Assembly: GCA_934248055.1 (NCBI GenBank)
Contig: CAKQKI010000005.1
Coordinates: 1 to 64,000 of the forward strand
Direction: 5' to 3'
DNA from: an uncultured Clostridia bacterium
Lineage (GTDB): Bacteria > Bacillota > Clostridia > Christensenellales > Borkfalkiaceae
DNA length: 64,000 nt
In this document: positions 34,249-44,700 of the stretch, piece after piece
Numbering within the stretch: position 1 is the first letter of the stretch
Layout of the letters: the number at the start of each line of letters is the position of its first letter
Made by a program: the position numbers and the translations under genes
Notes under the pieces: generated by a model
What the model was told of the DNA's origin: nothing
Databases searched by the model: none
What the model saw: only the letters and a program-made list of their open reading frames with translations

Positions 34249-35336
34249 TGCAATGCTCCTTCAAGATATTTGATCGATTCTGCTTTATACGCGTCAAGCA
34301 AAATTTTAAATTTATTATAATTCATTGATTTAGAGTCATCAATATTATCTCCGCCATTAACAACAAAATCTTTGATATCAAATATACTTTCCAATTGTCT
34401 TATTCGTGAGTTTTGACAAATAGGATCATCGCTTTTAAATCGCATAAAAGTATAAAACTTCTTGTTGTATAACAATGAAAAAATCGTTCCGTGATACGAA
34501 TCCGTGAATACGACGTTAGAATTATGAATTAACCATAGAAATTCAGACGGCCCGACTTTTCTGTTGATTAGCGACATCCACGTCGAATCTCTATCTCTTG
34601 CGCTCACACCTATTATTTTTAAATTTTTCTTATCGCAAAAATCTCTGACTTTTTTTTCATAATTATTATCTGAATTAAGAAAATAACAGAAAGCAAATGG
34701 CTTATCAATGTGCTTTATTGATTTTTCTATCTCCATATAATCTTTTATCTTTAAAAGCAAGGTTGGATCCAGCACCACCTTTGCATCAATATTTAAAACC
34801 TTTTTTAATAATTCGGCGCCGTCTTTCTCTCTAACTGAAACATGTGCAAAATCTGACAAATATTTAGAATATTCGGCTTTTAAGTTAATAGGGATATTGT
34901 CTAAACCAACGCTTGCGGCATACGAAACTTTTTTTATCGTAGAAGAATCTAAAAAATTCAACATATAAACAGGATTAAATACATTAGGAGCCCAAATCTG
35001 ATCACTCCCAACCACTATCGCAGCATAGTTTGGGCAAGTTTTTAAATCTTCTTCACTATAATAGGGTTTTGTCTGATTTAAATATTTACGCCTAAAATTA
35101 GAAAAACTATACGTTGAATATTTATTGCAAATTTTACAAATCACATAGAATATGCGTTTATTTTTTTCAATCTTTCTTATAATAGGACTTCCATTATATT
35201 TAATATTTCTATAATTTATAATTTCGGCTTGAAAACCTAAGTCTTTAATTGTTTTTTGCAACGCATACGATTGTAGCGCGCTTCCGAAATTATTATAATA
35301 ATGCCATGTTAGTATGCCTATTTTTTTATTAAACAT
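34245..35336 (-). CDS. Polysaccharide pyruvyl transferase family protein
   Basis: This 363-residue protein starts with the family opening GILTWHYYNNFGSALQSYAL and has IVVGSDQIWAPNVF, VSVREKDG and the TDSYHGTIFSL motif that marks the family. Members add pyruvate ketal groups to glycans. It overlaps the Fe-S gene by 4 bp and the flippase by 8 bp. Pyruvylation would make the polysaccharide more acidic. Confidence 0.88.
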   Translation of the reverse strand: MFNKKIGILTWHYYNNFGSALQSYALQKTIKDLGFQAEIINYRNIKYNGSPIIRKIEKNKRIFYVICKICNKYSTYSFSNFRRKYLNQTKPYYSEEDLKTCPNYAAIVVGSDQIWAPNVFNPVYMLNFLDSSTIKKVSYAASVGLDNIPINLKAEYSKYLSDFAHVSVREKDGAELLKKVLNIDAKVVLDPTLLLKIKDYMEIEKSIKHIDKPFAFCYFLNSDNNYEKKVRDFCDKKNLKIIGVSARDRDSTWMSLINRKVGPSEFLWLIHNSNVVFTDSYHGTIFSLLYNKKFYTFMRFKSDDPICQNSRIRQLESIFDIKDFVVNGGDNIDDSKSMNYNKFKILLDAYKAESIKYLEGALQ

Positions 35337-36783
35337 TTTTCTCTTTTTTATTTAAAAAACTTTTTATGCTTGTGATTAAATATTTCAATGTTGTATCCTT
35401 TAAAAGCAATGATGTTAGTAAATAAGTTACCGCACCTAAAAAAAGCCCGACGCATAGTTTTAACCATATATATTTAATCATAGAAATTGCAAAATACACG
35501 ACTATGAACATCACAGTTGAACTTAATAATGGTTTAATAAAATCAATTAACTGAGCAAATATTCCGTAAGTTAAATATCTTTTATTAAACGGCAAGCTTA
35601 TTAAATACGATAAAAAGCCTGACACTATAGAACTAATCGCAATAGCTTTCACACCTATAAACAAGGCAATTGCAAGACTAATTATTTCTATAGTTTTTCT
35701 AATTATTTCAATAAATAGAGTTATGCCGCTTTTACCAATTGCCTTAATCGCCTGTGCTGATGCTATTTGCATAGGTTGAAATAAATAACTAATAGCAAAA
35801 ATTTGTAAATAAATAATACAATCACGCCACTTTTCTGTTAAAAGCAGTAATACTAACGGTTCGGCAATAGCCGCTACACCTATTAAACAAGGAAAAACTA
35901 TATAACAATTTATTTGTATAGTTTTCCTTAACATATTTAGCAGTATAATCCGATCATCCTGGCAATTCGCAAATGATGGCAACATCACTGTTTGAACTGT
36001 TCCGTTAACAGCATCCATTATCGTAGAAGTAAACGCTTTTCCCCTATTAAAATAGGCCAAATCCTCTGTGCTGTATTTTTTCCCGATAATCAAACTACGA
36101 ATATCTAAAAAAATAGTAACTAATAAATTAGAAGCCAGTACTTTGCTTCCAAACGGAATTAAACTTTTAATCGCTTGACTGGAAAATTTTCCGGTTAATT
36201 TTACGGGCGCAACTATTGCCATCATAACACAATTCAGTACTTGCGTAAACAACTGTTGCACTACAATTGCCCAAACTCCGAATCCGGTTATGGCCATCAA
36301 TACCCCTGCCACTCCGCCAACAATTACGCTTAAGAAATTGCTAATAAACAATTTCTTGAACTGCATTTGCTTGGTAACGTACGCTACTTGTATAGAATTA
36401 ACAGCACCAGGAAAAAGTATAAAAGACAAAACTCTGACTATAGGAATCAATTCATCATTACTATAGAACTTCGCAATTAAAATTGCCGCAAAAAATAGCA
36501 AAACATAAAGGATTAAGGCAATAAGCAATGAAAACCACAACACGCTTTTATAATCATCGCGTTCTATTTCTTTTTTTTGAATTAAAGCAGTATTAAATCC
36601 CCCTTGAACAAAAACCGTCGCAACGCTCACAAATATAGTTACAAGCGCAACGGTGCCATATTCAGTAGGAGATAATAATCTTGCCAGAATTATTCCGAGA
36701 ATAAAAGTCGCAAGTTGACTTCCGATTCTTTCAAAAAATTTCCATAACAAAGACGAAGCGACTTTGTTCTTGCTTATTTCCAT
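35329..36783 (-). CDS. Wzx-type polysaccharide flippase (MATE/MOP superfamily)
   Basis: This 484-residue integral membrane protein has about 12-14 hydrophobic segments. The N-terminus LWKFFERIGSQLATFILGII and LARLLSPTEYGTVAL are typical of MOP-superfamily lipid-linked oligosaccharide flippases (RfbX/Wzx). It would turn undecaprenyl-linked repeat units across the membrane before polymerisation by the Wzy-like protein at 37921. AT-rich with codon use unlike the flanks. Confidence 0.88.
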   Translation of the reverse strand: MEISKNKVASSLLWKFFERIGSQLATFILGIILARLLSPTEYGTVALVTIFVSVATVFVQGGFNTALIQKKEIERDDYKSVLWFSLLIALILYVLLFFAAILIAKFYSNDELIPIVRVLSFILFPGAVNSIQVAYVTKQMQFKKLFISNFLSVIVGGVAGVLMAITGFGVWAIVVQQLFTQVLNCVMMAIVAPVKLTGKFSSQAIKSLIPFGSKVLASNLLVTIFLDIRSLIIGKKYSTEDLAYFNRGKAFTSTIMDAVNGTVQTVMLPSFANCQDDRIILLNMLRKTIQINCYIVFPCLIGVAAIAEPLVLLLLTEKWRDCIIYLQIFAISYLFQPMQIASAQAIKAIGKSGITLFIEIIRKTIEIISLAIALFIGVKAIAISSIVSGFLSYLISLPFNKRYLTYGIFAQLIDFIKPLLSSTVMFIVVYFAISMIKYIWLKLCVGLFLGAVTYLLTSLLLKDTTLKYLITSIKSFLNKKEKNV

Positions 36784-36785
36784 TG

Positions 36786-37907
36786 TTATAAACCCTTAAT
36801 TATTTTTAACCACTCGTTGTCCCACCTTTCTTTATTAAACGAGCATTGAACGGTTTCTACCGCTTTCTGAGATAAAAACCTTCTAAACTCATAGTTTTCA
36901 ATAAGTTCTTTTAGCGCAGCATAAAGTTCTTCTTCCGACGGCGAAATCATAATTCCGTTATATCTGTTTAAAACTATATTAGTCATGCCGCCAACGTTAG
37001 TGCAAACTACTGCACACCCCGCACCCATAGCCTCCAACAAAGAAAGCGAAGTTCCTTCCGAACCAAGAGTCGGAACAACAGCAATATCATGTTTAGAATG
37101 AATATCAAAACTTTCTTCGGGCGAAAATCTCGTAAGGCAAACATTTTGATATTTATTCAAATTTTCTTTTATAAATTGCTCGTCCGGTCCATCTCCTGCA
37201 ATTGTAATTTGCAGATTATTAAATTCCACCAGTAACCTTTCTATTACTTTTGCAAATAAACGAGTTCCTCGATACGGGACAAATCGCCTAGCAAAGATAA
37301 TCTTAATTGTGCCATCTTTTAATAGTTCGCGTCGGTTTATCGTGCCAACAAAATTAGGTATAACAATTATTTTGTTATTTATATTTTTAACTTGCGTTCT
37401 GTACCAATTTAAAAAGTTGTAGTCAACGGCAACTATGTTATTCACTAGTTTATAACGCATATATTTTTTTATAGTTCCAATAGAGTTATAAATAATTTTT
37501 AAAATATTACTTGTATTCGATTCCTTTTTATAACTGGTTATATCCCACGCTACGCCATGCTGAATTGCAATTGATTTTGCAAAATCGTTTTTTACAATCA
37601 TATAATCGGTAATAAAAAGCAATATGTCATTATTTTTATCAGGCTTGGCTTCTTTTAAAAATTTTTTATAAAGCATTTTTTTTGCTTTATTATAATTTTT
37701 TATAGGAACCTTTTTCCCGATTACTCGAACTCCTTCGTAAGAAGTTTCAAAGTCGGTGTTCGCAAACTGATAAATTGTAACCTTCGTCTGGTTATTTATA
37801 AGTAATTTGGATAACTCAAAGCAATATGTTTGAACTCCACCGATTTTAAAATCTATACCTATATAATCTAAAAAACTTGATATTAAAATAAATATTCGCT
37901 TATACAT
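36786..37907 (-). CDS. GT4-family glycosyltransferase
   Basis: This 373-residue GT-B glycosyltransferase has an N-terminal acceptor half with the GGVQTYCFELSKLL helix and a C-terminal donor half with GAGCAVVCTNVGGM, LGSEGTSLSLLEAMGAG (EX7E-type catalytic region) and GDGPDEQFI. Acceptor and donor sugars cannot be told. It lies between the flippase and polymerase genes; low GC. Confidence 0.85.
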   Translation of the reverse strand: MYKRIFILISSFLDYIGIDFKIGGVQTYCFELSKLLINNQTKVTIYQFANTDFETSYEGVRVIGKKVPIKNYNKAKKMLYKKFLKEAKPDKNNDILLFITDYMIVKNDFAKSIAIQHGVAWDITSYKKESNTSNILKIIYNSIGTIKKYMRYKLVNNIVAVDYNFLNWYRTQVKNINNKIIVIPNFVGTINRRELLKDGTIKIIFARRFVPYRGTRLFAKVIERLLVEFNNLQITIAGDGPDEQFIKENLNKYQNVCLTRFSPEESFDIHSKHDIAVVPTLGSEGTSLSLLEAMGAGCAVVCTNVGGMTNIVLNRYNGIMISPSEEELYAALKELIENYEFRRFLSQKAVETVQCSFNKERWDNEWLKIIKGL

Positions 37908-37920
37908 TACTTATTCACCA

Positions 37921-39162
37921 TCAACTATTTATTAATAAGTTTTGCTTTCTTTTTAGTTTAAAGTTGATGATAAATCCCATAAAAAACCATAAAATTGTGG
38001 AACTTAGATACGATCCACTAAACATAAGCATTATCACATCACTTAGCAAAAAAATTAACAATAATGAAACATTGTAATCAATTTTTTTAATTTTTATATA
38101 TTTCTTAATAAACAAAATTATAGCAATAATAAAAATAAAAAAATAAAATACACCACCCCCAAGCAGTATTTCCAAAAATAGATTATGCGGATAAAAAGTA
38201 TACATAAATAAGCCATAAATACCATACCCAAAAGCTAATCTTTGAGATATTAAATTCAAGGCGTTTTTATAATTTACATCTCTATAGGATGTCTCACTCA
38301 CATCAATACCATCACTTGTAATATATGAAAATATCCTTTTAAGCCCGTTTTTTATTGTCGGATTCTCACTATTCAGTATTAAAACGGCAAAGAGTATAAT
38401 AGCAATTACACTTATAAGCTTAATATATAGGTTTTTGCCGCTTCTAACAAAAAATGTTACATACAAAAAATATACTGCAAGTAAAATAAAGCCTCCACGT
38501 CCTCCTGTCACAACTAAAGATATCCCTTGCAATAATAAAAGGAATAAGCAGAAAATCCTATATAGTTTATTACATTTAAAAAACTTTAACCTGTCTGAAT
38601 TTTGATCGTTAAAAAGTAAAAAATAGTTCAACCCAAAAGCAAATGCAGACAAATATGATAAGTTTTGATAGGTTATAGTTCCAGAAGTTGAATATGACTG
38701 TCTACCATCTCTTAAAAAGTATATGCCATTAACAACGACTATCAACGATATAATCAGCATAAATATATCGGATGTTTTCCATAAATTTTTCAAAAAAGAA
38801 TCTTCTTGCGAAACTACCATTCCAAATAAAAATGCCGGTAAAGACCAAACAATAAAGTAAGTCCACATATCAAATGCCAGTTTTGATTCATTATTGAGCA
38901 AAACACATGAAAATAAATACCCCACAACAAAAATATAACCAACTGTTATACCAACCAAACTAAAAGTATAGTTCTTACGAATACCTGTATAAATAGCTAT
39001 AGTATACGCTAAAAATGCAATAGCTATGTTGTAAACGCGGTAAATCAATGAATGCTCCGTATATTTATACCCTATAATGGTTGTAATAATGGTAAAAGAT
39101 AAAGAACCAAATATTACAAAGTATGGAAACCAGTTTTTTAACACCTTCATTTTATCGTTCAC
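37921..39162 (-). CDS. O-antigen/capsule polymerase-like membrane protein (Wzy)
   Basis: This 413-residue protein has about 11 hydrophobic segments and a large periplasm-facing loop near residues 255-300. It shows the Wzy_C/O-antigen ligase-like GYGIYGLFMYTFYPHNLFLEI stretch, where Pro-His-Asn is a common active-site loop motif. Together with the Wzx-type flippase this completes a Wzx/Wzy assembly route. Strongly AT-rich. The assignment to polymerase rests on topology and position. Confidence 0.75.
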   Translation of the reverse strand: MNDKMKVLKNWFPYFVIFGSLSFTIITTIIGYKYTEHSLIYRVYNIAIAFLAYTIAIYTGIRKNYTFSLVGITVGYIFVVGYLFSCVLLNNESKLAFDMWTYFIVWSLPAFLFGMVVSQEDSFLKNLWKTSDIFMLIISLIVVVNGIYFLRDGRQSYSTSGTITYQNLSYLSAFAFGLNYFLLFNDQNSDRLKFFKCNKLYRIFCLFLLLLQGISLVVTGGRGGFILLAVYFLYVTFFVRSGKNLYIKLISVIAIILFAVLILNSENPTIKNGLKRIFSYITSDGIDVSETSYRDVNYKNALNLISQRLAFGYGIYGLFMYTFYPHNLFLEILLGGGVFYFFIFIIAIILFIKKYIKIKKIDYNVSLLLIFLLSDVIMLMFSGSYLSSTILWFFMGFIINFKLKRKQNLLINS

Positions 39163-40346
39163 TAATCCCTAAAATATAAATCTCGCGTGTAAATTTTGTC
39201 GAGAACGTCTTTTAAATCATCAGAATATCTGTTTGCAATAATTATGTCCGACTGCTTTTTGAACTCATCTAAATCACGCACTACTCGACTGTTAAAGAAA
39301 TTATCTTCTTCCATGGTCGGCTCGTAAATTATAACCTCTATTCCTTTCGCCTTAATACGCTTCATTACACCCTGTATAGACGATTGTCTGAAATTATCGC
39401 TGTTCGCTTTCATTGTTAAGCGATATATTCCAACAACTTTCGGATTTTTACGGATTATTTGCTCGGCTATAAAATCCTTTCTCGTGGAATTAGATTCTAC
39501 TATTGCGGAAATTAAATTTTGCGGCACGTCCATATAGTTTGCGCGAAGTTGTTTCGTGTCTTTAGGTAAACAATACCCGCCATAACCGAATGAAGGATTA
39601 TTATAGTAATCGCCTATTCTCGGGTCGAGCGAAACACCTTCTATAATCGACTTCGTTTCTAACCCCTTTAATTCCGCATAAGTGTCGAGTTCGTTAAAAT
39701 AGGCAACTCTTAACGCAAGGTATGTATTTGCGAATAATTTTATTGCTTCCGCTTCGGTTAAGCCAACATATAGTACGCTTATCTCTTGTTTTATTGCGCC
39801 GTCTTTTAACAGTCTCGCAAAAGTTTTCGCCGCGTTTAATAGTCTTTCGTCACCTTTCGGATAGCCGACTATTATTCGGCTCGGATATAAATTATCGTAA
39901 AGAGCATGCCCCTCACGCAAAAATTCGGGGCTGAAAATTATATTCTCCCAAGCATATTTTTTTCGCACGCTCTCCGTATACCCCACGGGAACTGTAGATT
40001 TTATAATCATTATCGCGTTTTTATTCACACGAAGAACTTGCTCGATAACGCTTTCCACAGCCGAAGTGTCGAAATGATTTTTGTCGGGATCGTAATTCGT
40101 AGGCGCGGCTATTATTACTAACTCCGCATCCCTATACGCAGCGTCGCCGTTGGTCGTTGCAATTAAATTTAAATCTTTGGTTGCTAAATATTCCTGAATT
40201 TCCTTGTCTACTATAGGAGATTTTCTCGCGTTTATCATTTCAACTTTTTCGGGAATTATATCTACGGCTTTCACCTCATTATTCTGAGATAACAATATTG
40301 CCATAGATAAACCAACGTAACCCGTACCCGCTACCGCTATTTTCAT
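39162..40346 (-). CDS. ugd: UDP-glucose 6-dehydrogenase
   Basis: This 394-residue Ugd converts UDP-glucose to UDP-glucuronate with two NAD+. The N-terminal Rossmann motif [32 protein letters not shown] and the catalytic-cysteine stretch [15 protein letters not shown] (Cys about 260) are all present, as are [10 protein letters not shown] and IYRLTMK. Length and order match E. coli Ugd closely. It supplies glucuronic acid for the polysaccharide. Codon use is closer to the chromosome average than the neighbouring AT-rich genes. Confidence 0.95.
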   Translation of the reverse strand: MKIAVAGTGYVGLSMAILLSQNNEVKAVDIIPEKVEMINARKSPIVDKEIQEYLATKDLNLIATTNGDAAYRDAELVIIAAPTNYDPDKNHFDTSAVESVIEQVLRVNKNAIMIIKSTVPVGYTESVRKKYAWENIIFSPEFLREGHALYDNLYPSRIIVGYPKGDERLLNAAKTFARLLKDGAIKQEISVLYVGLTEAEAIKLFANTYLALRVAYFNELDTYAELKGLETKSIIEGVSLDPRIGDYYNNPSFGYGGYCLPKDTKQLRANYMDVPQNLISAIVESNSTRKDFIAEQIIRKNPKVVGIYRLTMKANSDNFRQSSIQGVMKRIKAKGIEVIIYEPTMEEDNFFNSRVVRDLDEFKKQSDIIIANRYSDDLKDVLDKIYTRDLYFRD

Positions 40347-40359
40347 ATTTATTACCTCT

Positions 40360-41520
40360 TTACTCTATACTTCTTCTTGCAATTTCCTTATACGAAAAAA
40401 CCTGCATTCCTTTTTGCTCAGCAACTTCTTTCATTTTCGAAATAACATCGGGTTGCATTACGTTCAATAGCTTTTCTTCTATTTCTTCAACACTGTCGTT
40501 ATACAAGAATTCAACATTTCCACCCAAATCAACATGAGTAGTTCCTTTCCAATATTTTACTATCATAGGCTTTCCCTGTCCCACAACCTGTTCCCAAAAA
40601 ACAGAGTGCCTTCCGGGGAAAACGACTAAATCCGCCGCCTCAAAATAATCGTAGGACAATTCCGAATTTATCCACCCAATGTATAAAACGTTATCACATT
40701 CCTGCGTTAGTTCTTCAATTTTAGGTTTTAACTCTTTAACTACCGAGCCAAAAACAATCAACTTTATTTTGGAATTAGCCATCTTTTTTACGGTTTCCAT
40801 TAATAAAATAGTTTGCTTTTTCTCTAAATCTATTTTACCGCCCGTAACAATCAAAAAATCATCATTTAGAATTTTATATTGATCCCTTATGACCTTTTTC
40901 GTATTCAACGCTTTTAATTTTTTAACGAGTTCATCATCCGCACCCATTACAAGCAACTCACACTTATCTTTTGGCAGTTTATATAAATCAGTTAAAAAAT
41001 CTACTCTTGCAGGAGTTACACCATAAAATTTTTTAACGTATGGGTTTAACTTTTTTGCATAATGTCTCCAAATAATCTTATGCAATACATTCTTTGAGAG
41101 CCAATTACGCGCACTGTTTGAATAGTCTGCGTGATTGTCCGCATAAATGATAACATCCTTATGTTTTTTCTCATATCGAATAACCTGTTTAGAATCTATG
41201 AATTGAAAATCATGCAAAAAAATAATGTCTGGACTTTCCTGCTCTAAAATTGAAATAAAGTTAGTATACCGCTTAAATTTTGACTTATCATTTGTTTTAA
41301 ACTTGTTAGGAATTCTATAAACCGTAATTCCATATTCGTTTTCATACTTCATTGTTGTTTTCGACAACTTTATAAGTTTTGCATTAGAATCTAACGAATA
41401 CAATGACGCTATCACAACAACTTCATTCCCAAGGTCTTTATGATATTTGGGCAATAAATTATCCTGATAAGAAAAACCGTCCGTTACCGTTCCGTTTAAA
41501 CAAATATGTACTATTTTCAT
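40360..41520 (-). CDS. GT4-like glycosyltransferase
   Basis: This 386-residue protein has a C-terminal GT-B donor half ([24 protein letters not shown], and [20 protein letters not shown] with the acidic acceptor E) and an N-terminal sugar-acceptor half. The standard EX7E motif is only loosely matched (FWEQVVGQG). Low GC. Sugar specificity unknown. Confidence 0.75.
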   Translation of the reverse strand: MKIVHICLNGTVTDGFSYQDNLLPKYHKDLGNEVVVIASLYSLDSNAKLIKLSKTTMKYENEYGITVYRIPNKFKTNDKSKFKRYTNFISILEQESPDIIFLHDFQFIDSKQVIRYEKKHKDVIIYADNHADYSNSARNWLSKNVLHKIIWRHYAKKLNPYVKKFYGVTPARVDFLTDLYKLPKDKCELLVMGADDELVKKLKALNTKKVIRDQYKILNDDFLIVTGGKIDLEKKQTILLMETVKKMANSKIKLIVFGSVVKELKPKIEELTQECDNVLYIGWINSELSYDYFEAADLVVFPGRHSVFWEQVVGQGKPMIVKYWKGTTHVDLGGNVEFLYNDSVEEIEEKLLNVMQPDVISKMKEVAEQKGMQVFSYKEIARRSIE

Positions 41521-41522
41521 AA

Positions 41523-42353
41523 CTATTTTGTTAATTTATGTACTCTTGCACGCTTTTTATTATATTTTCTATCAATAAAACCCGAAATTTGGAATTTAAC
41601 AAGCGACATCGCCCACGATGGTTCCAAATTCGTTCTATCCAACTGAAATTTATCTGTTTTCGGAAGAATCGGACTACTGTTGGTCATCATTCCGAGTTTA
41701 AACCCCGATTCTTTTATCATATCCGACGCCTGCTTTGTGTAAGTTCGCTCTTCACCACCACACCAACAAAATAAATCAATACTTTGATGTGTAATATTTT
41801 CTAATTCTACCTTTGCATCAAAAATTTCATGTCGCAATGTTTCAGGCGTATCGACGATACTCATTCTATGGTGTGTATATGTATGACAACCTATCACTGA
41901 ATTATCGGCAAGAAGTTGCATTATTTCTTTTTGCCCGATATAATCGGTTTTTAAACCGAAACAGTTAGTATATTGAACCTCTCCAACTAACCCTGCTGAA
42001 ATCATATACCACCCCACCGCATTATATTTTTTTAAAATCGGATAAGCAATCTCATAATTTTCTAAAAAACCATCGTCAAAAGTGAAAATTATTCCGGGTT
42101 TTGTCTTAAATGTATACTCACAATTTAAAAATGAATTTAATTTTTGATAATCGCAATTTTCAAACTTTTTTGTCAGCCATGCGACTTGTTTTTCAAACTG
42201 CTTAGCGTATTTTTGCGGTGAAAAATGATAGTTTACAATTCTTATGTAATTGTTCTTGTATCGCTTATTTAATTTGTATAAACTTAAGTTGTTTAAACCA
42301 AACACTTCACATAAAAATGCAATAGTTTGTTTTGCCAAAAAAAATAATCTCAT
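41523..42353 (-). CDS. Polysaccharide deacetylase
   Basis: This 276-residue protein has a NodB-fold core: TFDDGFLENY (metal/catalytic Asp pair, about residues 91-100) and the HTYTHHRMS His motif near 155. Such enzymes remove N- or O-acetyl groups from glycans. There is no clear signal peptide, though the first ~20 residues are moderately hydrophobic. It overlaps the GT gene at 42350 by 4 bp. The target could be the polysaccharide repeat or its lipid-linked precursor. Confidence 0.85.
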   Translation of the reverse strand: MRLFFLAKQTIAFLCEVFGLNNLSLYKLNKRYKNNYIRIVNYHFSPQKYAKQFEKQVAWLTKKFENCDYQKLNSFLNCEYTFKTKPGIIFTFDDGFLENYEIAYPILKKYNAVGWYMISAGLVGEVQYTNCFGLKTDYIGQKEIMQLLADNSVIGCHTYTHHRMSIVDTPETLRHEIFDAKVELENITHQSIDLFCWCGGEERTYTKQASDMIKESGFKLGMMTNSSPILPKTDKFQLDRTNLEPSWAMSLVKFQISGFIDRKYNKKRARVHKLTK

Positions 42354-43504
42354 AATATAACGCCTATATATTCGTTAACCATACTTTGCTTATCAACAGG
42401 GGAAAGGTATGGCAAAACATTAAAACTTCCGTCAAGTAAAATTCTATAATTCCCAAGAGATATAACGTTCTCACTCGGCACGGATTCCACACTTCCGCCC
42501 GTCGGATAGGTTATAACTGGCGTACCGCACGCTTGCGCTTCTAAATTTATCGTGGGATAATTATCTTCGTAAGTCGGGTTAAACAACACGTCGGCGGCGG
42601 TGTAAATTTCCGCGAGTTCGGTAAGACTGTCTGTTCGCTTTATGCCTATAACGTTCTTCGGCAAGTGTTTCAACTGCTTATCGCTTAACCCGATTAAAAC
42701 AATGCGATATTTATCGTCGATTATTTCCGAAAGTTTTATAAAATCGCCAAAACCTTTTCTTTGCTCCCAAACGTTGGCTACTCCTAAAATTATTACTTTA
42801 TCGGTTAAGCCGTTCTTTTCGCGAAAATCGCTCGGCGTGGGTTTAAAAACGTTCAGGTCTATGCCGTTGTTTATAACCGTTATCGGATAATCTTTCAAAA
42901 ACGAGTTTTCAACTTCCGCTTTCAGCCATTTTGAAGGCGTAACGAGTCGCATGTTTTTAACGCCCGTAAACGCCCTTTTCTTTCTTTCGAAATTTCGCTT
43001 TGCAAAACTGAAAAGAACGCTTTTCGGATACTGTTTTTTTTGCGGGCATTTAAAACACTTTTCCTGCCATTTAAAGCATTTTACGTATGTATAATGCGAA
43101 CAATGCCCCGTATAAGCCCAGCAATCGTGCAAAGTCCACACGATTTTTTTGCCGCAGGTTTTAAGATAATCGAATAATATTTCAACGTTTAAAAAATAAC
43201 CGTGAATATTGTGAAGATGGATAACGTCAGGATTATAATCTTTTATCCATTCGACGAATTTACGCGTTACGGCTTTACTGCAAAACCCCGAACAATCAAA
43301 AAGCCTTGCGGCAAGCGCATGCATCTTAACGTCGAAATCAAAGCCTATTTTATGCGATATGTTTTTATATTTTTCCGAAACCGAACCCCTGCCGTAAGCG
43401 ATTTTGCACTCGTGTCCCTGTGCGATAAGCATATCGGCTATATCGGTGCAGATTCTGCCCGTACTGCCCGTGCCGCAAACGGAGTTAATCATTAGAACTT
43501 TCAT
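42350..43504 (-). CDS. GT4-family glycosyltransferase with Cys-rich insert
   Basis: This 384-residue GT-B enzyme starts INSVCGTGSTGRICTDIAD, has a Cys-rich segment CSHYTYVKCFKWQEKCFKCP (about 136-155) and, in the donor half, NPTYEDNYPTINLEAQACG, the EX7E region. The Cys insert recurs in a subset of capsule GT4 enzymes and may bind metal. Overlaps on both sides by 4 bp. Codon use here returns to the chromosome type. Confidence 0.85.
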   Translation of the reverse strand: MKVLMINSVCGTGSTGRICTDIADMLIAQGHECKIAYGRGSVSEKYKNISHKIGFDFDVKMHALAARLFDCSGFCSKAVTRKFVEWIKDYNPDVIHLHNIHGYFLNVEILFDYLKTCGKKIVWTLHDCWAYTGHCSHYTYVKCFKWQEKCFKCPQKKQYPKSVLFSFAKRNFERKKRAFTGVKNMRLVTPSKWLKAEVENSFLKDYPITVINNGIDLNVFKPTPSDFREKNGLTDKVIILGVANVWEQRKGFGDFIKLSEIIDDKYRIVLIGLSDKQLKHLPKNVIGIKRTDSLTELAEIYTAADVLFNPTYEDNYPTINLEAQACGTPVITYPTGGSVESVPSENVISLGNYRILLDGSFNVLPYLSPVDKQSMVNEYIGVIL

Positions 43505-44700
43505 TTTTTCACGATGTCCTTAAATATTGTTTCAAGCACGGAAAAAAAGTGTTCTTTAGTAAAATTGTCGACATAATATTTATAAGCATTCTCGCCGAGT
43601 TCGTTGCGTTTTTCATGAGAAAAAGATATAAAGCCGCTAATCTTATCCGCGAGCGAAGACGAATTTTCCGCTTCGGCAACCAACCCGCAATCTGCCTTTT
43701 TTATTACCTGTGCCGTTTCGCCGTCCGCCGCCGCGATTACGGGTTTACAAGCCGCCATATACGACTGCACTTTGCCCGGAAGAGTTTTCGCCACGAGTTC
43801 GTTTTTAAACATAGTTACGATCATCGCGTCGGCCTTTTTATAATACAGCGGCATTTCGCTAACGGGTTTTCTGCCGTAAAAAATAACGTTATCCGTGCCG
43901 AGATCGGCGGCAAGCGCTTTACAGTCGGCAAGCGACGAGCCGTCGCCCACTATATGAAATTTAATCTTTTCGTTATTTTTAAGCATTGCCGCCGCTTTTA
44001 TAAGCGTTTCAACGCTTTGCGCTTTTCCGACGTTGCCCGCAAAAACGAAATCGACGGTATCGTCGGGAATTTTATAGCACGTTTCGGGCGAATAAACGCT
44101 CTCGGCGTACTGCGGAAGACAGGTTATTTTTTCTTTATCGAAACCGAATTCTTTCGCAAAATACTCTTTAAACGACTCGCTCGTGACGAGCAACTCGTCA
44201 GCCGCGCGGTAAATCCTTGCGGAAACCTTTTTATAATGCCTGTAAATAAAAGAATTTTCTTTTATGCCGCCTGCCGTAAGACTTGCGGGCCATAAATCCA
44301 AAACGTATGTAACGAGCGGTTTTTTGTTCAGTTTTTTATACCTTACAGCCGCTTCCGCCATCATAACGGGCGAAAGTTGGTTTGCAAAAACCACGTCGTA
44401 ATCTTTATCGAGTTTTTTTACGAATTTTTTTGAAGACAAAGCGAAACTGTAATAATTCAGAACTCTGAATAGAACGCCTTTTCTGCGCGGGATTTCAAAG
44501 CACCTGTAAATTTCAACCCCGTTTAAAAATTCGTGTTCTTTGCTTTTGTTTTTATATCCGCAATAAATTTTGCCGTCGGGATAGTTCGGCGTTCCCGTCA
44601 AAACCGTTACCTGATTGCCGCGTTTAACGAGTTCTTCGCATATATCGGTTATTCTGAACGGTTCGGGATAATAATGCTGGCATACTACTAATATTTTCAC
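43501..44700 (-). CDS. GT4-family glycosyltransferase (WbuB-like)
   Basis: This 399-residue GT-B enzyme starts ILVVCQHYYPEPFRI.DI and has TPNYPDG and LTGTPNYPDGKIY near the N-terminus, typical of the WbuB/WcaI group that transfers L-FucNAc. In the donor half: VFAGNVGKAQSVETLI and LPGKVQSYMAACKPVIA. The presence of CapE/F/G in the same operon fits an L-FucNAc transferase, but this is inference from context. Confidence 0.85.
   Translation of the reverse strand: MKILVVCQHYYPEPFRITDICEELVKRGNQVTVLTGTPNYPDGKIYCGYKNKSKEHEFLNGVEIYRCFEIPRRKGVLFRVLNYYSFALSSKKFVKKLDKDYDVVFANQLSPVMMAEAAVRYKKLNKKPLVTYVLDLWPASLTAGGIKENSFIYRHYKKVSARIYRAADELLVTSESFKEYFAKEFGFDKEKITCLPQYAESVYSPETCYKIPDDTVDFVFAGNVGKAQSVETLIKAAAMLKNNEKIKFHIVGDGSSLADCKALAADLGTDNVIFYGRKPVSEMPLYYKKADAMIVTMFKNELVAKTLPGKVQSYMAACKPVIAAADGETAQVIKKADCGLVAEAENSSSLADKISGFISFSHEKRNELGENAYKYYVDNFTKEHFFSVLETIFKDIVKK

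Noticed and set aside
33055..35336. A novel redox or defence system formed by the Fe-S protein and pyruvyltransferase
   Set aside because: This pair is a common companion set in surface-polysaccharide clusters, and the overlaps place it in the capsule operon.
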